A DNA stretch of 64,000 nucleotides from assembly GCF_030159795.1 (NCBI RefSeq), contig NZ_BSND01000005.1, positions 310,001 through 374,000 on the forward strand, written 5' to 3'. The position numbers and the translations under genes were made by a program. Of this stretch, positions 37,712 through 46,696 are shown in pieces (position 1 is the stretch's first letter; the number at the start of each line of letters is the position of its first letter). The notes beneath the pieces are model-generated. The model saw nothing but the letters and a program-made list of their open reading frames with translations. It did not search any database and was not told the origin of the DNA. Source of the DNA: Methylophaga thalassica. GTDB lineage: Bacteria; Pseudomonadota; Gammaproteobacteria; Nitrosococcales; Methylophagaceae.

Positions 37712-38442
37712 TACGACTGTTGCTGAGTCTATGCTTATTGGCATTTCCATTAATCAGTCTCGCTGATCCCGGCATTCCGGCTGTGACGGTGACTGATGGT
37801 GAAGGTGGACAAAGCTATAGCGTCACCTTACAAATTCTGGCATTAATGACGGCGCTCACATTACTGCCTGCTGCTTTAATGATGATGACCTCTTTCACCC
37901 GGATTATTATTGTCTTAGCAATATTACGTCAGGCGATTGGTGTGCAATCCACCCCCTCCAATCAGGTACTCATCGGCTTAGCCTTGTTTCTGACTATTTT
38001 TATCATGCATCCGGTGTTTAACCATGCATACAATGATGGCATTGTGCCGTATATGAATGGCGACATCGAGTTTACGCAAGCTATTGAACAGACTGGGCAA
38101 CCGTTTAAAGAATTTATGCTTGCTCAAACACGGGAAAGTGATATTGCCTTATTTGCTTCTATTGGCGGCTATGAAGAAATGCAAACACCGCAGGATATTC
38201 CCTACAGTTTGTTACTACCCTCATTTGTGACCAGTGAACTTAAAACTGCGTTTCAGATTGGGTTTCTGATTTTTATTCCGTTTCTGATTATTGATTTAGT
38301 GGTGGCCAGTGTGCTGATGGCAATGGGGATGATGATGCTTTCTCCTATGTTGATATCACTACCCTTTAAATTAATGCTGTTCGTACTTATTGATGGATGG
38401 GCACTCCTTATGGGTACCTTAGCTTCGAGTTTTTACGTGTAA
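37708..38442 (+). CDS. fliP: Flagellar export gate protein FliP
   Basis: 244 residues with a cleavable signal peptide (after SLA near residue 19) and four membrane helices. Signatures [20 protein letters not shown] and [29 protein letters not shown] are typical. Forms the core export channel with FliQ and FliR. Overlaps fliO by four bases. Confidence 0.97.
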   Translation: MIRLLLSLCLLAFPLISLADPGIPAVTVTDGEGGQSYSVTLQILALMTALTLLPAALMMMTSFTRIIIVLAILRQAIGVQSTPSNQVLIGLALFLTIFIMHPVFNHAYNDGIVPYMNGDIEFTQAIEQTGQPFKEFMLAQTRESDIALFASIGGYEEMQTPQDIPYSLLLPSFVTSELKTAFQIGFLIFIPFLIIDLVVASVLMAMGMMMLSPMLISLPFKLMLFVLIDGWALLMGTLASSFYV

Positions 38443-38444
38443 TT

Positions 38445-38714
38445 ATGACGCCAGAAACCGTTCTCACCGTGATGCAGCAGACCTTACAGATCATCTCGAT
38501 TTTGATCGCTGCTATTTTACTACCCGCACTGTTGATTGGGCTTCTGGTCAGCATGTTTCAGGCGGCGACTTCAATCAATGAACAAACGTTGAGTTTTATT
38601 CCTAAACTGTTTATCACCCTGCTTGTACTGGTGATGGCCGGACCATGGATGCTGGAAATGGTGCTTGGCTTCACTCGTCGTTTGTATGAAGAAATACCGT
38701 TTCTTATCGGTTAA
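38445..38714 (+). CDS. fliQ: Flagellar export gate protein FliQ
   Basis: 89 residues, two membrane helices, the normal FliQ length. The start at 38445 (MTPETVLTVM) lies two bases after the fliP stop. Signature PALLIGLLVSMFQAATSINEQTLSFIPK. Stop overlaps the fliR ATG. Confidence 0.96.
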   Translation: MTPETVLTVMQQTLQIISILIAAILLPALLIGLLVSMFQAATSINEQTLSFIPKLFITLLVLVMAGPWMLEMVLGFTRRLYEEIPFLIG

Positions 38715-39499
38715 TGATGGAAATCAGCACCGCTGAGATTACCGGTATGTTAGGGCTTTATATGTGGCCCTTCATTCGTATTGCAGCCATGATCATGGTC
38801 TCCCCGATTTTTAGTAGTAATTTTTTAAGTACCCGCACACGCATCATTATCGCCCTGGCCATCAGTATTATTCTGGTACCGAATATCCCCGCCAGTATGC
38901 CTAGCGTTGAACCGCTAAGTGTCGAAGGTTTATTGATCATCGCTCAGCAAATTCTGATTGGCGCCTGCATGGGCTTTATGCTGCAATTACTGTTCAATGC
39001 CTTTATCGTTGCCGGGCAAATCATTGCGATGCAGATGGGGTTGGGCTTTGCCTCCATGGTTGACCCACAAAACGGCGTACTGGTCCCGGTCATCAGTCAG
39101 TTTTATCTGATTTTTATCACATTACTGTTTATCACCGTAGATGGGCATTTGATTCTAATTAAGGTGTTATCCGAAAGTTTTGTCACCATGCCGATTTCTG
39201 CAAGCGGCTTAACCCCTACTGATCTTCGGGATATTGCTGCTCAGGCAAGTTGGATGTTTGCTGCTGGCGTCATTATTGCTTTACCTGCGATAGGTTCCAT
39301 TATGATGGTCAATTTAGCGTTTGGTATCTTATCGCGTGCTGCACCGCAAATCAGTCCATTCTCTATCGGCTTTCCGATGACCATTGTGATGGGGTTTGTC
39401 ATTATGTTTGTGACCTTGCCATTAGTGGCTGATCACTTACTGGAGATGACAGATCACATATTACAACTGATAAGGTTAATGGTGGTTCAGGATGGCTGA
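38714..39499 (+). CDS. fliR: Flagellar export gate protein FliR
   Basis: 261 residues with about six membrane helices; third component of the FliPQR helical gate. Conserved ASMVDPQNG (central loop) and FSIGFPMTIVMGF are visible. Overlaps flhB by eight bases. Confidence 0.95.
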   Translation: MMEISTAEITGMLGLYMWPFIRIAAMIMVSPIFSSNFLSTRTRIIIALAISIILVPNIPASMPSVEPLSVEGLLIIAQQILIGACMGFMLQLLFNAFIVAGQIIAMQMGLGFASMVDPQNGVLVPVISQFYLIFITLLFITVDGHLILIKVLSESFVTMPISASGLTPTDLRDIAAQASWMFAAGVIIALPAIGSIMMVNLAFGILSRAAPQISPFSIGFPMTIVMGFVIMFVTLPLVADHLLEMTDHILQLIRLMVVQDG

Positions 39500-40625
39500 G
39501 CAAACTGGACAAGAAAAAACAGAACAGCCTACGGGCAAGCGTTTAGAAGACGCCCGACAAAAAGGCCAGGTTCCACGTTCAAAAGAATTAACTACGGTGA
39601 TGGTTCTGGTAGCCAGTGCCATCGCTCTTTTTTTTATGGGAAGCAGTCTGATTGCGGATATGGCTGCGGTCATGAATGAATCCCTTACCCTGACCCAAAA
39701 ACAAATATTTGATCCGATGGCGATGGTGCATCATTTCATGCATATGATCGAAATTATTTCTTTTGATTTGGGCATGTTCCTTGCCGTCACTGTCTTTGCA
39801 GCACTGGCAGCACCAGCCCTCATAGGCGGCTGGAATTTTTCCACACAAGCCATGGCGTTTAAACCTGAAAAAATGGATCCCATTAAGGGGCTTAAACGCG
39901 TTTTTGGTCCTCAAGGTTTAGCTGAGCTGGCAAAAGCCTTAGGTAAATTCATTCTTATTGGTGCTATATCTACCGCAATTTTGTGGGGAATACGTGACCA
40001 ATTATTGACGCTTGGCAGCCAGGAAGTGAACGTTGCCATGACCGATTTAGGTTATTTAACGTTGTGGGTATTTCTTGCAATCACAGCCAGTTTGATTTTA
40101 ATCGCACTCATCGACGTGCCATTTCAATTATGGAATCACAACCGTCAACTGCGGATGACCAAGCAGGAAGTCAAAGATGAAATGAAACAAACAGACGGTA
40201 ACCCTGAAGTCAAAGGTCGTATCAGACGTATGCAGATTCAAATGTCCCAGCAGCGGATGATGCAGGATATTCCCTCAGCGGATGTCGTTATTACTAACCC
40301 GACTCATTACGCTGTCGCGCTTCGTTATGATCAATCTCGTCCTGGCGCACCTATTGTTGTGGCTAAAGGCGCAGATTTGATTTCACAACAAATTCGACTG
40401 GTGGCACAAAATAATGAAGTCCCTATTCTGGCAGCACCACCGCTGACTCGTGCCGTATATTATTCAACAGAAATCGGCGAAGAAATTCCATCTGGTCTAT
40501 ATATTGCAGTAGCTCAGGTACTGGCTTTTGTATTCCAATTGCGTCGCTACCGAAAACAAGGTGGCAAGAAACCGCATTTGAATCCAGAAGATTTGCCAAT
40601 ACCTGAAGAATTTAGACGAGATTAA
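39492..40625 (+). CDS. flhB: Flagellar export switch protein FlhB
   Basis: 377 residues: cytoplasmic N-terminus, four membrane helices and a C-terminal domain with the self-cleavage motif NPTH at 269-272. Cleavage there and contact with FliK switch export from hook to filament subunits. A separate FlhB C-terminal homologue lies at 56124-56417. Confidence 0.97.
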   Translation: MAEQTGQEKTEQPTGKRLEDARQKGQVPRSKELTTVMVLVASAIALFFMGSSLIADMAAVMNESLTLTQKQIFDPMAMVHHFMHMIEIISFDLGMFLAVTVFAALAAPALIGGWNFSTQAMAFKPEKMDPIKGLKRVFGPQGLAELAKALGKFILIGAISTAILWGIRDQLLTLGSQEVNVAMTDLGYLTLWVFLAITASLILIALIDVPFQLWNHNRQLRMTKQEVKDEMKQTDGNPEVKGRIRRMQIQMSQQRMMQDIPSADVVITNPTHYAVALRYDQSRPGAPIVVAKGADLISQQIRLVAQNNEVPILAAPPLTRAVYYSTEIGEEIPSGLYIAVAQVLAFVFQLRRYRKQGGKKPHLNPEDLPIPEEFRRD

Positions 40626-40631
40626 CGCTAC

Positions 40632-42719
40632 ATGGAAAATAACGTACTGGCTGCCCGTTTTAAATCAGTTGTAAACGGTCAATTAGCCACGCCAATGCTA
40701 CTGGTGGCATTGCTGGCCATGGTTATCCTTCCCTTACCAGCTTTTATGCTGGATATGCTATTTACCTTTAATATCGCCCTATCACTGGTGATTGTACTTG
40801 CCAGTATTTACATGCTTAAACCGCTGCACTTTGCAGCCTTTCCCAGTATTTTGTTGATCGCAACCCTACTGCGCTTAGCATTAAATGTCGCCTCAACCCG
40901 CATCATTCTGCTGGAAGGACACACCGGAGCGGCGGCGGCTGGTAACGTTATCGAAGCTTTTGGCGAGTTCGTGATTGGTGGTAACTATGCTGTCGGTTTT
41001 GTGGTGTTTTCTATCCTCGTCATTATTAACTTTGTCGTGGTCACCAAAGGTGCTACACGTATTGCCGAAGTTAGTGCCCGCTTCACTCTGGACTCTATGC
41101 CTGGTAAGCAAATGGCGATCGATGCTGATTTAAACGCTGGTCTTATCGATCAGGATGAAGCACGTCGTCGTCGTGAAGAAATTATGCAGGAATCAGACTT
41201 TTACGGTTCCATGGACGGTGCCAGTAAGTTTGTCCGTGGTGATGCTGTCGCCGGTATCCTAATCCTGTTTATCAATATTATTGGCGGTTTCATTATCGGT
41301 GTTGCCCAACATGATTTGAGTTTTTCTCAAGCCGCACAGAACTACACATTATTAACTATTGGTGATGGTCTGGTTGCCCAGTTACCTTCATTATTACTGG
41401 CATCAGCAGCCGGCCTGCTGATTACACGCTCCACAAAAGAACAGGATATGGGGCAACAGATTGTCAGTCAGTTATTGAGTAATCCCAAAACCTTGGCGGT
41501 GACATCGATTATTATCGGTGGACTCGGTTTAATTCCAGGTATGCCAAATATCCCCTTCCTGATTCTAGCCGCCATCGGTGGTGGCAGTGCATTTATGATT
41601 CATCAGCGTCAAAAAGTCGCCACGCAGAATGAATTAACGGCGTCCCAACAACCTTCATCTGAGACTTCCCGTGAGCAACGTGAACTCAGTTGGGATGATT
41701 TGAGCCCGGTTGATCCTATTGGCCTGGAAGTGGGTTATCGCCTTATTCCTCTGGTAGATAAAAACCAGGGCGGACAATTAATGAATAGAATCAAAGGAAT
41801 ACGTAAGAAAATCTCACAAGAAATGGGCTTTTTGATCCCACCGGTACATATTCGCGATAATTTGGATCTGGCACCAACGGCCTATCAAATCACCCTGTTT
41901 GGGGTGACATTTGGTGAAGCAGAAGTACATCCAGACAGAATGTTGGCTATCAACCCAGGTCAGGTTTTTGGTGCGCTTGAAGGTATCAAAACACAAGATC
42001 CTGCTTTTGGACTTGATGCTACCTGGATCGAAACCGGTCAACGAGAATATGCACAAGCGCAAGGCTACACCGTTGTTGATGTCGACACGGTTATTGCTAC
42101 CCATTTGAGTAAGATTTTGAATAATCACGCCCATGATCTGCTGGGACGTGAAGAAGTTCAGCACTTGCTCGATAACCTTGGAAAATCTGCGCCTAAACTA
42201 GTTGAAGGTCTGGTGCCTGATACCGTGCCATTAGGTACGGTACAAAAAGTCTTACAAAACCTGTTGGAAGAAAACATTCCTGTGCGTGACATTCGCACCA
42301 TCACCGAAGCGATTTCTGAACAGGCGAGTCGTAATCCAGATCCTGAAGCCATTACAGCCGCAACGCGTATGGCACTGAGTCATTCCATTATTCAGCATAT
42401 CAATGGCACTCGCACTGATTTGCCGATTATCACCTTAGATCCAGAACTGGAACAGATATTGCTAAAAACTTTACAGGCATCGGGAGAAGGTGGAGCCAGC
42501 CTGGAACCAGGACTGGCAGAGAATATGCACAAGAACTTGCAGGAAGCCACTCAAAGACAGGAAATGACGGGTGACTCAGCTATTCTGGTAGTTCAGGCAG
42601 GTTTGAGAAGTTGGATTTCTCGTTTTATTCGCCACTCCATTCCCGGTTTGAACGTGTTGTCCTATAACGAAATACCGGATGACAAACAAATAAGAATAGT
42701 GGCCAATATCGGCCGATGA
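40632..42719 (+). CDS. flhA: Flagellar export gate protein FlhA
   Basis: 695 residues: about eight membrane helices in the first 330, the FHIPEP signature region (RIAEVSARFTLDSMPGKQMAID), a linker, then a large cytoplasmic ring domain docking chaperone-substrate complexes. Six bases after flhB; no obvious ribosome site, so coupling is likely. Confidence 0.97.
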   Translation: MENNVLAARFKSVVNGQLATPMLLVALLAMVILPLPAFMLDMLFTFNIALSLVIVLASIYMLKPLHFAAFPSILLIATLLRLALNVASTRIILLEGHTGAAAAGNVIEAFGEFVIGGNYAVGFVVFSILVIINFVVVTKGATRIAEVSARFTLDSMPGKQMAIDADLNAGLIDQDEARRRREEIMQESDFYGSMDGASKFVRGDAVAGILILFINIIGGFIIGVAQHDLSFSQAAQNYTLLTIGDGLVAQLPSLLLASAAGLLITRSTKEQDMGQQIVSQLLSNPKTLAVTSIIIGGLGLIPGMPNIPFLILAAIGGGSAFMIHQRQKVATQNELTASQQPSSETSREQRELSWDDLSPVDPIGLEVGYRLIPLVDKNQGGQLMNRIKGIRKKISQEMGFLIPPVHIRDNLDLAPTAYQITLFGVTFGEAEVHPDRMLAINPGQVFGALEGIKTQDPAFGLDATWIETGQREYAQAQGYTVVDVDTVIATHLSKILNNHAHDLLGREEVQHLLDNLGKSAPKLVEGLVPDTVPLGTVQKVLQNLLEENIPVRDIRTITEAISEQASRNPDPEAITAATRMALSHSIIQHINGTRTDLPIITLDPELEQILLKTLQASGEGGASLEPGLAENMHKNLQEATQRQEMTGDSAILVVQAGLRSWISRFIRHSIPGLNVLSYNEIPDDKQIRIVANIGR

Positions 42720-42740
42720 ATTAGAGTTTGAGGTTGATGT

Positions 42741-43949
42741 ATGAAAATCAAACGTTTCCAGGCAGCTGATGTACGTCAAGCTATCCGAGAAGTAAGAGAT
42801 GTTCTCGGTCCGGATGCAGTCATTCTCTCCAACACACGTGTTGACGGTGGGATTGAGATCGTCGCGGCCACTGATTATGACGAATCGCAGTTTCGTCGTC
42901 AGTCTCAGGTAGACGAAGCGCCACAACCTCATGTATCTCCAAGGGTAGAAATTAATCCCAGTCTTGAGAGTAATTCGTTTGAGCCATCTCAGCCTGCTCC
43001 GAAACAAAATATCTGGTCTCAGGAACCCACTTTAGTCCAGATGCGTAAAGAAATCGCTGGCTTACGTAATATGCTGCAAAACCAGCTTTCCGATCTGACA
43101 TGGAAAGATATGGAACGTCAAAATCCAACTCAGGTACAGCTACTGAAGCGCTTTATGCAAATGGGTATTGATGTTGAACTTGCCAAATCCATTACCGCAA
43201 AAATACAAGGTATTGATGATTTAGAAACAGCATGGCGTCATTGTCTCGGGCAGTTAGCCTCTCAAATTCATCTCACTGAAGAAGATATTTTATCGCAGGG
43301 CGGCATCTATGCCCTGGTCGGACCAACCGGTGTTGGCAAAACCACTACCATCGCTAAACTGGCCGCTCGTTGCGCTCTAAAGCATGGCGCCCGGCAGGTT
43401 GCCCTGATCACTACTGACTGCTATCGCATTGGTGGACAAGAGCAGTTACGCACCTATGCCAGGATTCTAGGCGTACCTGTCAGAGTTGCCCGAACCCATG
43501 CTGAGCTGACTGAAACACTTAATGACCTGCTTGATCGCCGCTTTATCCTGATAGATACTGCGGGAATGAATCAACGTGATATAAAACTGACAGAGAAGTT
43601 TGCCGTGATTAAACAGCAGTCACCTCGTGTCAAAACTTACTTAACGATGTCAGCGAACACTCAAACAAGTGCTATGGATGATATTATTAATGCCTATTCT
43701 CACTTGAACTTGAGCGGCTGTATCCTGACAAAAACAGATGAAGCCAGCAGTCTTGGTGGTGCCGTTTCAGCTTTAGTGCGGCATCGTTTACCACTGGCCT
43801 ATATTGCTAATGGTCAGCAGGTTCCTGAGGATCTGAGTCTCGCCCGGCCAAATACACTTGTTAATCAGGCCAGTGAGTTGATGAATGATGAGCAACAACT
43901 GGATCCTCAAACAGTATCCAGTTATGGAGGTTTTGCCGCCTATGGCTGA
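42741..43949 (+). CDS. flhF: Flagellar biosynthesis SRP-like GTPase FlhF
   Basis: Determines polar flagellar placement. 402 residues: N-terminal B domain (FQAADVRQAIREVRDVLGPDA), then the NG GTPase domain with P-loop GPTGVGKT at 194-201, DTAGM and TKTDEA motifs. GAGG precedes the ATG. Overlaps flhG by eight bases. Confidence 0.96.
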   Translation: MKIKRFQAADVRQAIREVRDVLGPDAVILSNTRVDGGIEIVAATDYDESQFRRQSQVDEAPQPHVSPRVEINPSLESNSFEPSQPAPKQNIWSQEPTLVQMRKEIAGLRNMLQNQLSDLTWKDMERQNPTQVQLLKRFMQMGIDVELAKSITAKIQGIDDLETAWRHCLGQLASQIHLTEEDILSQGGIYALVGPTGVGKTTTIAKLAARCALKHGARQVALITTDCYRIGGQEQLRTYARILGVPVRVARTHAELTETLNDLLDRRFILIDTAGMNQRDIKLTEKFAVIKQQSPRVKTYLTMSANTQTSAMDDIINAYSHLNLSGCILTKTDEASSLGGAVSALVRHRLPLAYIANGQQVPEDLSLARPNTLVNQASELMNDEQQLDPQTVSSYGGFAAYG

Positions 43950-44814
43950 AAATACCCATGATCAAGCTGCTGGCCTTCGAAAAATGGCGCAAGCAGCCAG
44001 ACCAGTGAAGGTCATTGCTATTGCCAGTGGTAAAGGTGGGGTTGGTAAAACCAATGTCACCGTTAACTTGGGCGTTGCACTTGCTGCATTGGGCAAAGAA
44101 GTCGTTCTATTGGATGCTGACTTAGGCTTGGCAAATATTGACGTTATGTTAGGGCTTCATCCTCAATTCAATCTGCTTCATGTTCTGGATGGCTCAAAAA
44201 CACTGAATGAAATAATTGTTGAGGGTCCCTCTGGTTTAAAAATCATTCCTGCGACGTCTGGCGTGAAAAAAATGGCCGAGTTAAGCAGTGCTGAACACGC
44301 TGGCATGATACAAGCCTTCAGCGAAATGGATCAGCATATTGATGTTTTACTTATCGATAGTGCAGCCGGGATCGCAGATAGTGTTATCAGCTTTAGTAAA
44401 GCTGCTCAAGAAGTCATTGTGGTGGTGTGTGATGAACCCGCTTCCATCACCGATGCTTACGCTTTAATCAAATTACTCAGTCGTGAACACCAAGTAGAGC
44501 GCTTCCATATCGTCACTAATATGTGTAGAAGTGTACAAGAAGGTCGTGAACTGTTTGATAAAATTTCGCTAGTCTGTGATCGCTTTCTCGACGTCACCCT
44601 CGATTTTATGGGTATAGTACCGTTTGATGAGGATTTAAGACGGTCTGTCAAGAAACAACGCAGTGTAGTAGAAGCATTTCCACGTAGCAAAGCGGCTACA
44701 GCGTTTAATCATTTAGCTAAAAAAATAGAGTATTGGCCAGTACAGAAGCAGCCACGTGGGCACATGGAATTTTTTGTTGAAAGACTCATTCAGGCAAGTA
44801 TGGAAATGGTATGA
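43942..44814 (+). CDS. flhG: Flagellar number regulator FlhG (FleN), MinD-like ATPase
   Basis: 290 residues from the ATG at 43942. Deviant Walker A KGGVGKT is at 31-37; LDADLGLANIDVMLGL and LLIDSAAGI follow, and a C-terminal amphipathic helix can bind the membrane. In polar flagellates it limits flagellar number and antagonises FleQ/FlrA. Other in-frame ATGs upstream (43885, 43924) lie within flhF. ATGA overlap with fliA. Confidence 0.95.
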   Translation: MAENTHDQAAGLRKMAQAARPVKVIAIASGKGGVGKTNVTVNLGVALAALGKEVVLLDADLGLANIDVMLGLHPQFNLLHVLDGSKTLNEIIVEGPSGLKIIPATSGVKKMAELSSAEHAGMIQAFSEMDQHIDVLLIDSAAGIADSVISFSKAAQEVIVVVCDEPASITDAYALIKLLSREHQVERFHIVTNMCRSVQEGRELFDKISLVCDRFLDVTLDFMGIVPFDEDLRRSVKKQRSVVEAFPRSKAATAFNHLAKKIEYWPVQKQPRGHMEFFVERLIQASMEMV

Positions 44815-45533
44815 GCAACAGAGCTGTCATGTACACATCGGGTCAAAGTAAATCAGAATTGATTGAACAGCACGCGCCTTTGGTAAAGCGAATCGCTTAT
44901 CACATGATCGCCAGACTGCCAGCATCGGTTGATGTAGAAGATTTGATCCAGGCAGGTATGATTGGCTTACTTGATGCTTCACATCAGTATAACTCAGCTC
45001 AGGGTGCCAGTTTTGAAACCTATGCCGGTATCCGTATTCGTGGTTCGATGCTGGATGAAATCCGACGTAATGACTGGGCACCGAGATCCGTTCATAGAAA
45101 AGCCCGAGAAATTGCAGAACAAATGCATAAAATAGAACAAGAAAAAGGGCGAAATGCTTCAGACAGTGAAGTAGCGAGTGCACTTGGTATCGATATCAAT
45201 GAATACTATCAACAGTTAAATGATTCGAGTGGTTATCAGATTTTCAGTCTTGACGAGTTTACTGATAATGATGAAACCCATGCTCATCCAATATCTGTCG
45301 ACCCCAGCGGACCCGATGATGAAGTTCAGGATGATGATTTCCAACAGGCATTGGCACAAGCCATAGACACACTACCAGAGCGAGAGCGCTTATTAATGAG
45401 CCTGTATTATAATGACGAATTAAATTTAAAGGAGATAGGCGAGGTTCTGGGAGTCAGTGAATCCAGGGTCAGTCAGATTCATAGCCAAACTGTGATTCGA
45501 CTTCGCGCCAAACTTCGTGACTGGATTATGTAA
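44811..45533 (+). CDS. fliA: Flagellar sigma factor FliA (sigma28)
   Basis: 240 residues with regions 2 ([34 protein letters not shown]), 3 and 4 ([35 protein letters not shown]). Directs late flagellar and chemotaxis transcription. Its stop lies 16 bases before the cheY start codon. Confidence 0.97.
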   Translation: MSNRAVMYTSGQSKSELIEQHAPLVKRIAYHMIARLPASVDVEDLIQAGMIGLLDASHQYNSAQGASFETYAGIRIRGSMLDEIRRNDWAPRSVHRKAREIAEQMHKIEQEKGRNASDSEVASALGIDINEYYQQLNDSSGYQIFSLDEFTDNDETHAHPISVDPSGPDDEVQDDDFQQALAQAIDTLPERERLLMSLYYNDELNLKEIGEVLGVSESRVSQIHSQTVIRLRAKLRDWIM

Positions 45534-45549
45534 ATTTTGGAGGTGTGCT

Positions 45550-45939
45550 TTGGATAAAAATATGAAGATCCTGATCGTGGATGATTTTTCCACAATGCGT
45601 CGGATAATAAAAAACCTGTTACGAGATCTGGGATTTAACAATACGCAAGAAGCTGATGATGGTCTTACGGCCTTGCCTATTCTTCAGGCAGGCGGAATTG
45701 ATTTTCTGGTCACCGATTGGAATATGCCAGGCATGCAAGGTATTGATCTGCTTAAAACTGTTCGTGCCGATGAAAAACTTTCATCACTACCGGTTCTGAT
45801 GGTCACCGCCGAAACAAAACGCGAGCAGATTATTGAAGCGGCACAGGCTGGCGTGAATGGTTATATCGTCAAGCCATTTACTGCAGCAACGCTTAAAGAA
45901 AAAATCGAAAAGATTTTTGAACGCATCAACGCACAATAA
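45550..45939 (+). CDS. cheY: Chemotaxis response regulator CheY
   Basis: Single receiver domain, 129 residues from a TTG start at 45550, chosen because GGAGG lies six bases upstream and it gives the E. coli length; an internal ATG at 45562 lacks that spacing. Acidic pocket D11/D12, phospho-acceptor D56 (VTDWNMPG), T86 and K108 are all present. Binds FliM when phosphorylated. Confidence 0.95.
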   Translation: MDKNMKILIVDDFSTMRRIIKNLLRDLGFNNTQEADDGLTALPILQAGGIDFLVTDWNMPGMQGIDLLKTVRADEKLSSLPVLMVTAETKREQIIEAAQAGVNGYIVKPFTAATLKEKIEKIFERINAQ

Positions 45940-45953
45940 GGAGCACTCGGCTC

Positions 45954-46685
45954 ATGGCTTCAGCAAATCAGGCAACCCAATTAGAAGCAGCACGAGCCCT
46001 CGTCGAGGCGCTTGAAAAGAATGATGAGATCGCTGCTGAGGAACAACTGACAATTCTGGCAAAAGCACAGGAAAGTCATTTATTCAAAGAAGTAGGCAAG
46101 CTTACACGTGAACTTCATGATTCTTTGAATAACTTCAATCTTGATGCAAAACTGGTCGATTTAACCCAGAATAATATGCCTAACACACGTGAACGGCTTA
46201 ACTATGTCATCACCACGACAGAAGAAGCGGCACACAAAACCTTAGGTTACATCGATAACACCTTACCTTTAGCTCAAGAACTCCGAAATACTGCCGAAAA
46301 GATAGATGAGAGTTGGCACCGTTTTCGGAAAAAGGAAATGAATGCAGATGAGTTTCGCTTGTTGGTAAAAGAAATAGAAGAGTATTTACCTACAGTGAAA
46401 CAACATGCAGATCAGGTTCACCATAATTTATCTGAAATGATGTTGGCTCAGGGCTTCCAGGACTTAACAGGACAAGTGATTCGTCAGGTTATTAGCTTGG
46501 TAGAAGAAGTGGAAGACAGTTTAGTGCAGTTAGTCAAAGTGGCTGGCAAACCGAAACAGTCTCCGAATAAAAAAGAAATTGACCCAATTAAAGCCGAAGG
46601 TCCGCAGATAAATGCACAAGACAACCCGAACGTGGTGAATAACCAGGATGATGTGGATGACTTGTTATCTAGCCTCGGCTTCTGA
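45954..46685 (+). CDS. cheZ: CheY-P phosphatase CheZ
   Basis: 243 residues, a long helical hairpin. The catalytic segment FQDLTGQ places D170 and Q174 at the positions known as D143 and Q147 in E. coli. The C-terminal peptide QDDVDDLLSSLGF is the CheY-tethering sequence and resembles the FliM N-peptide. Confidence 0.96.
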   Translation: MASANQATQLEAARALVEALEKNDEIAAEEQLTILAKAQESHLFKEVGKLTRELHDSLNNFNLDAKLVDLTQNNMPNTRERLNYVITTTEEAAHKTLGYIDNTLPLAQELRNTAEKIDESWHRFRKKEMNADEFRLLVKEIEEYLPTVKQHADQVHHNLSEMMLAQGFQDLTGQVIRQVISLVEEVEDSLVQLVKVAGKPKQSPNKKEIDPIKAEGPQINAQDNPNVVNNQDDVDDLLSSLGF

Positions 46686-46696
46686 GGAAATGATTC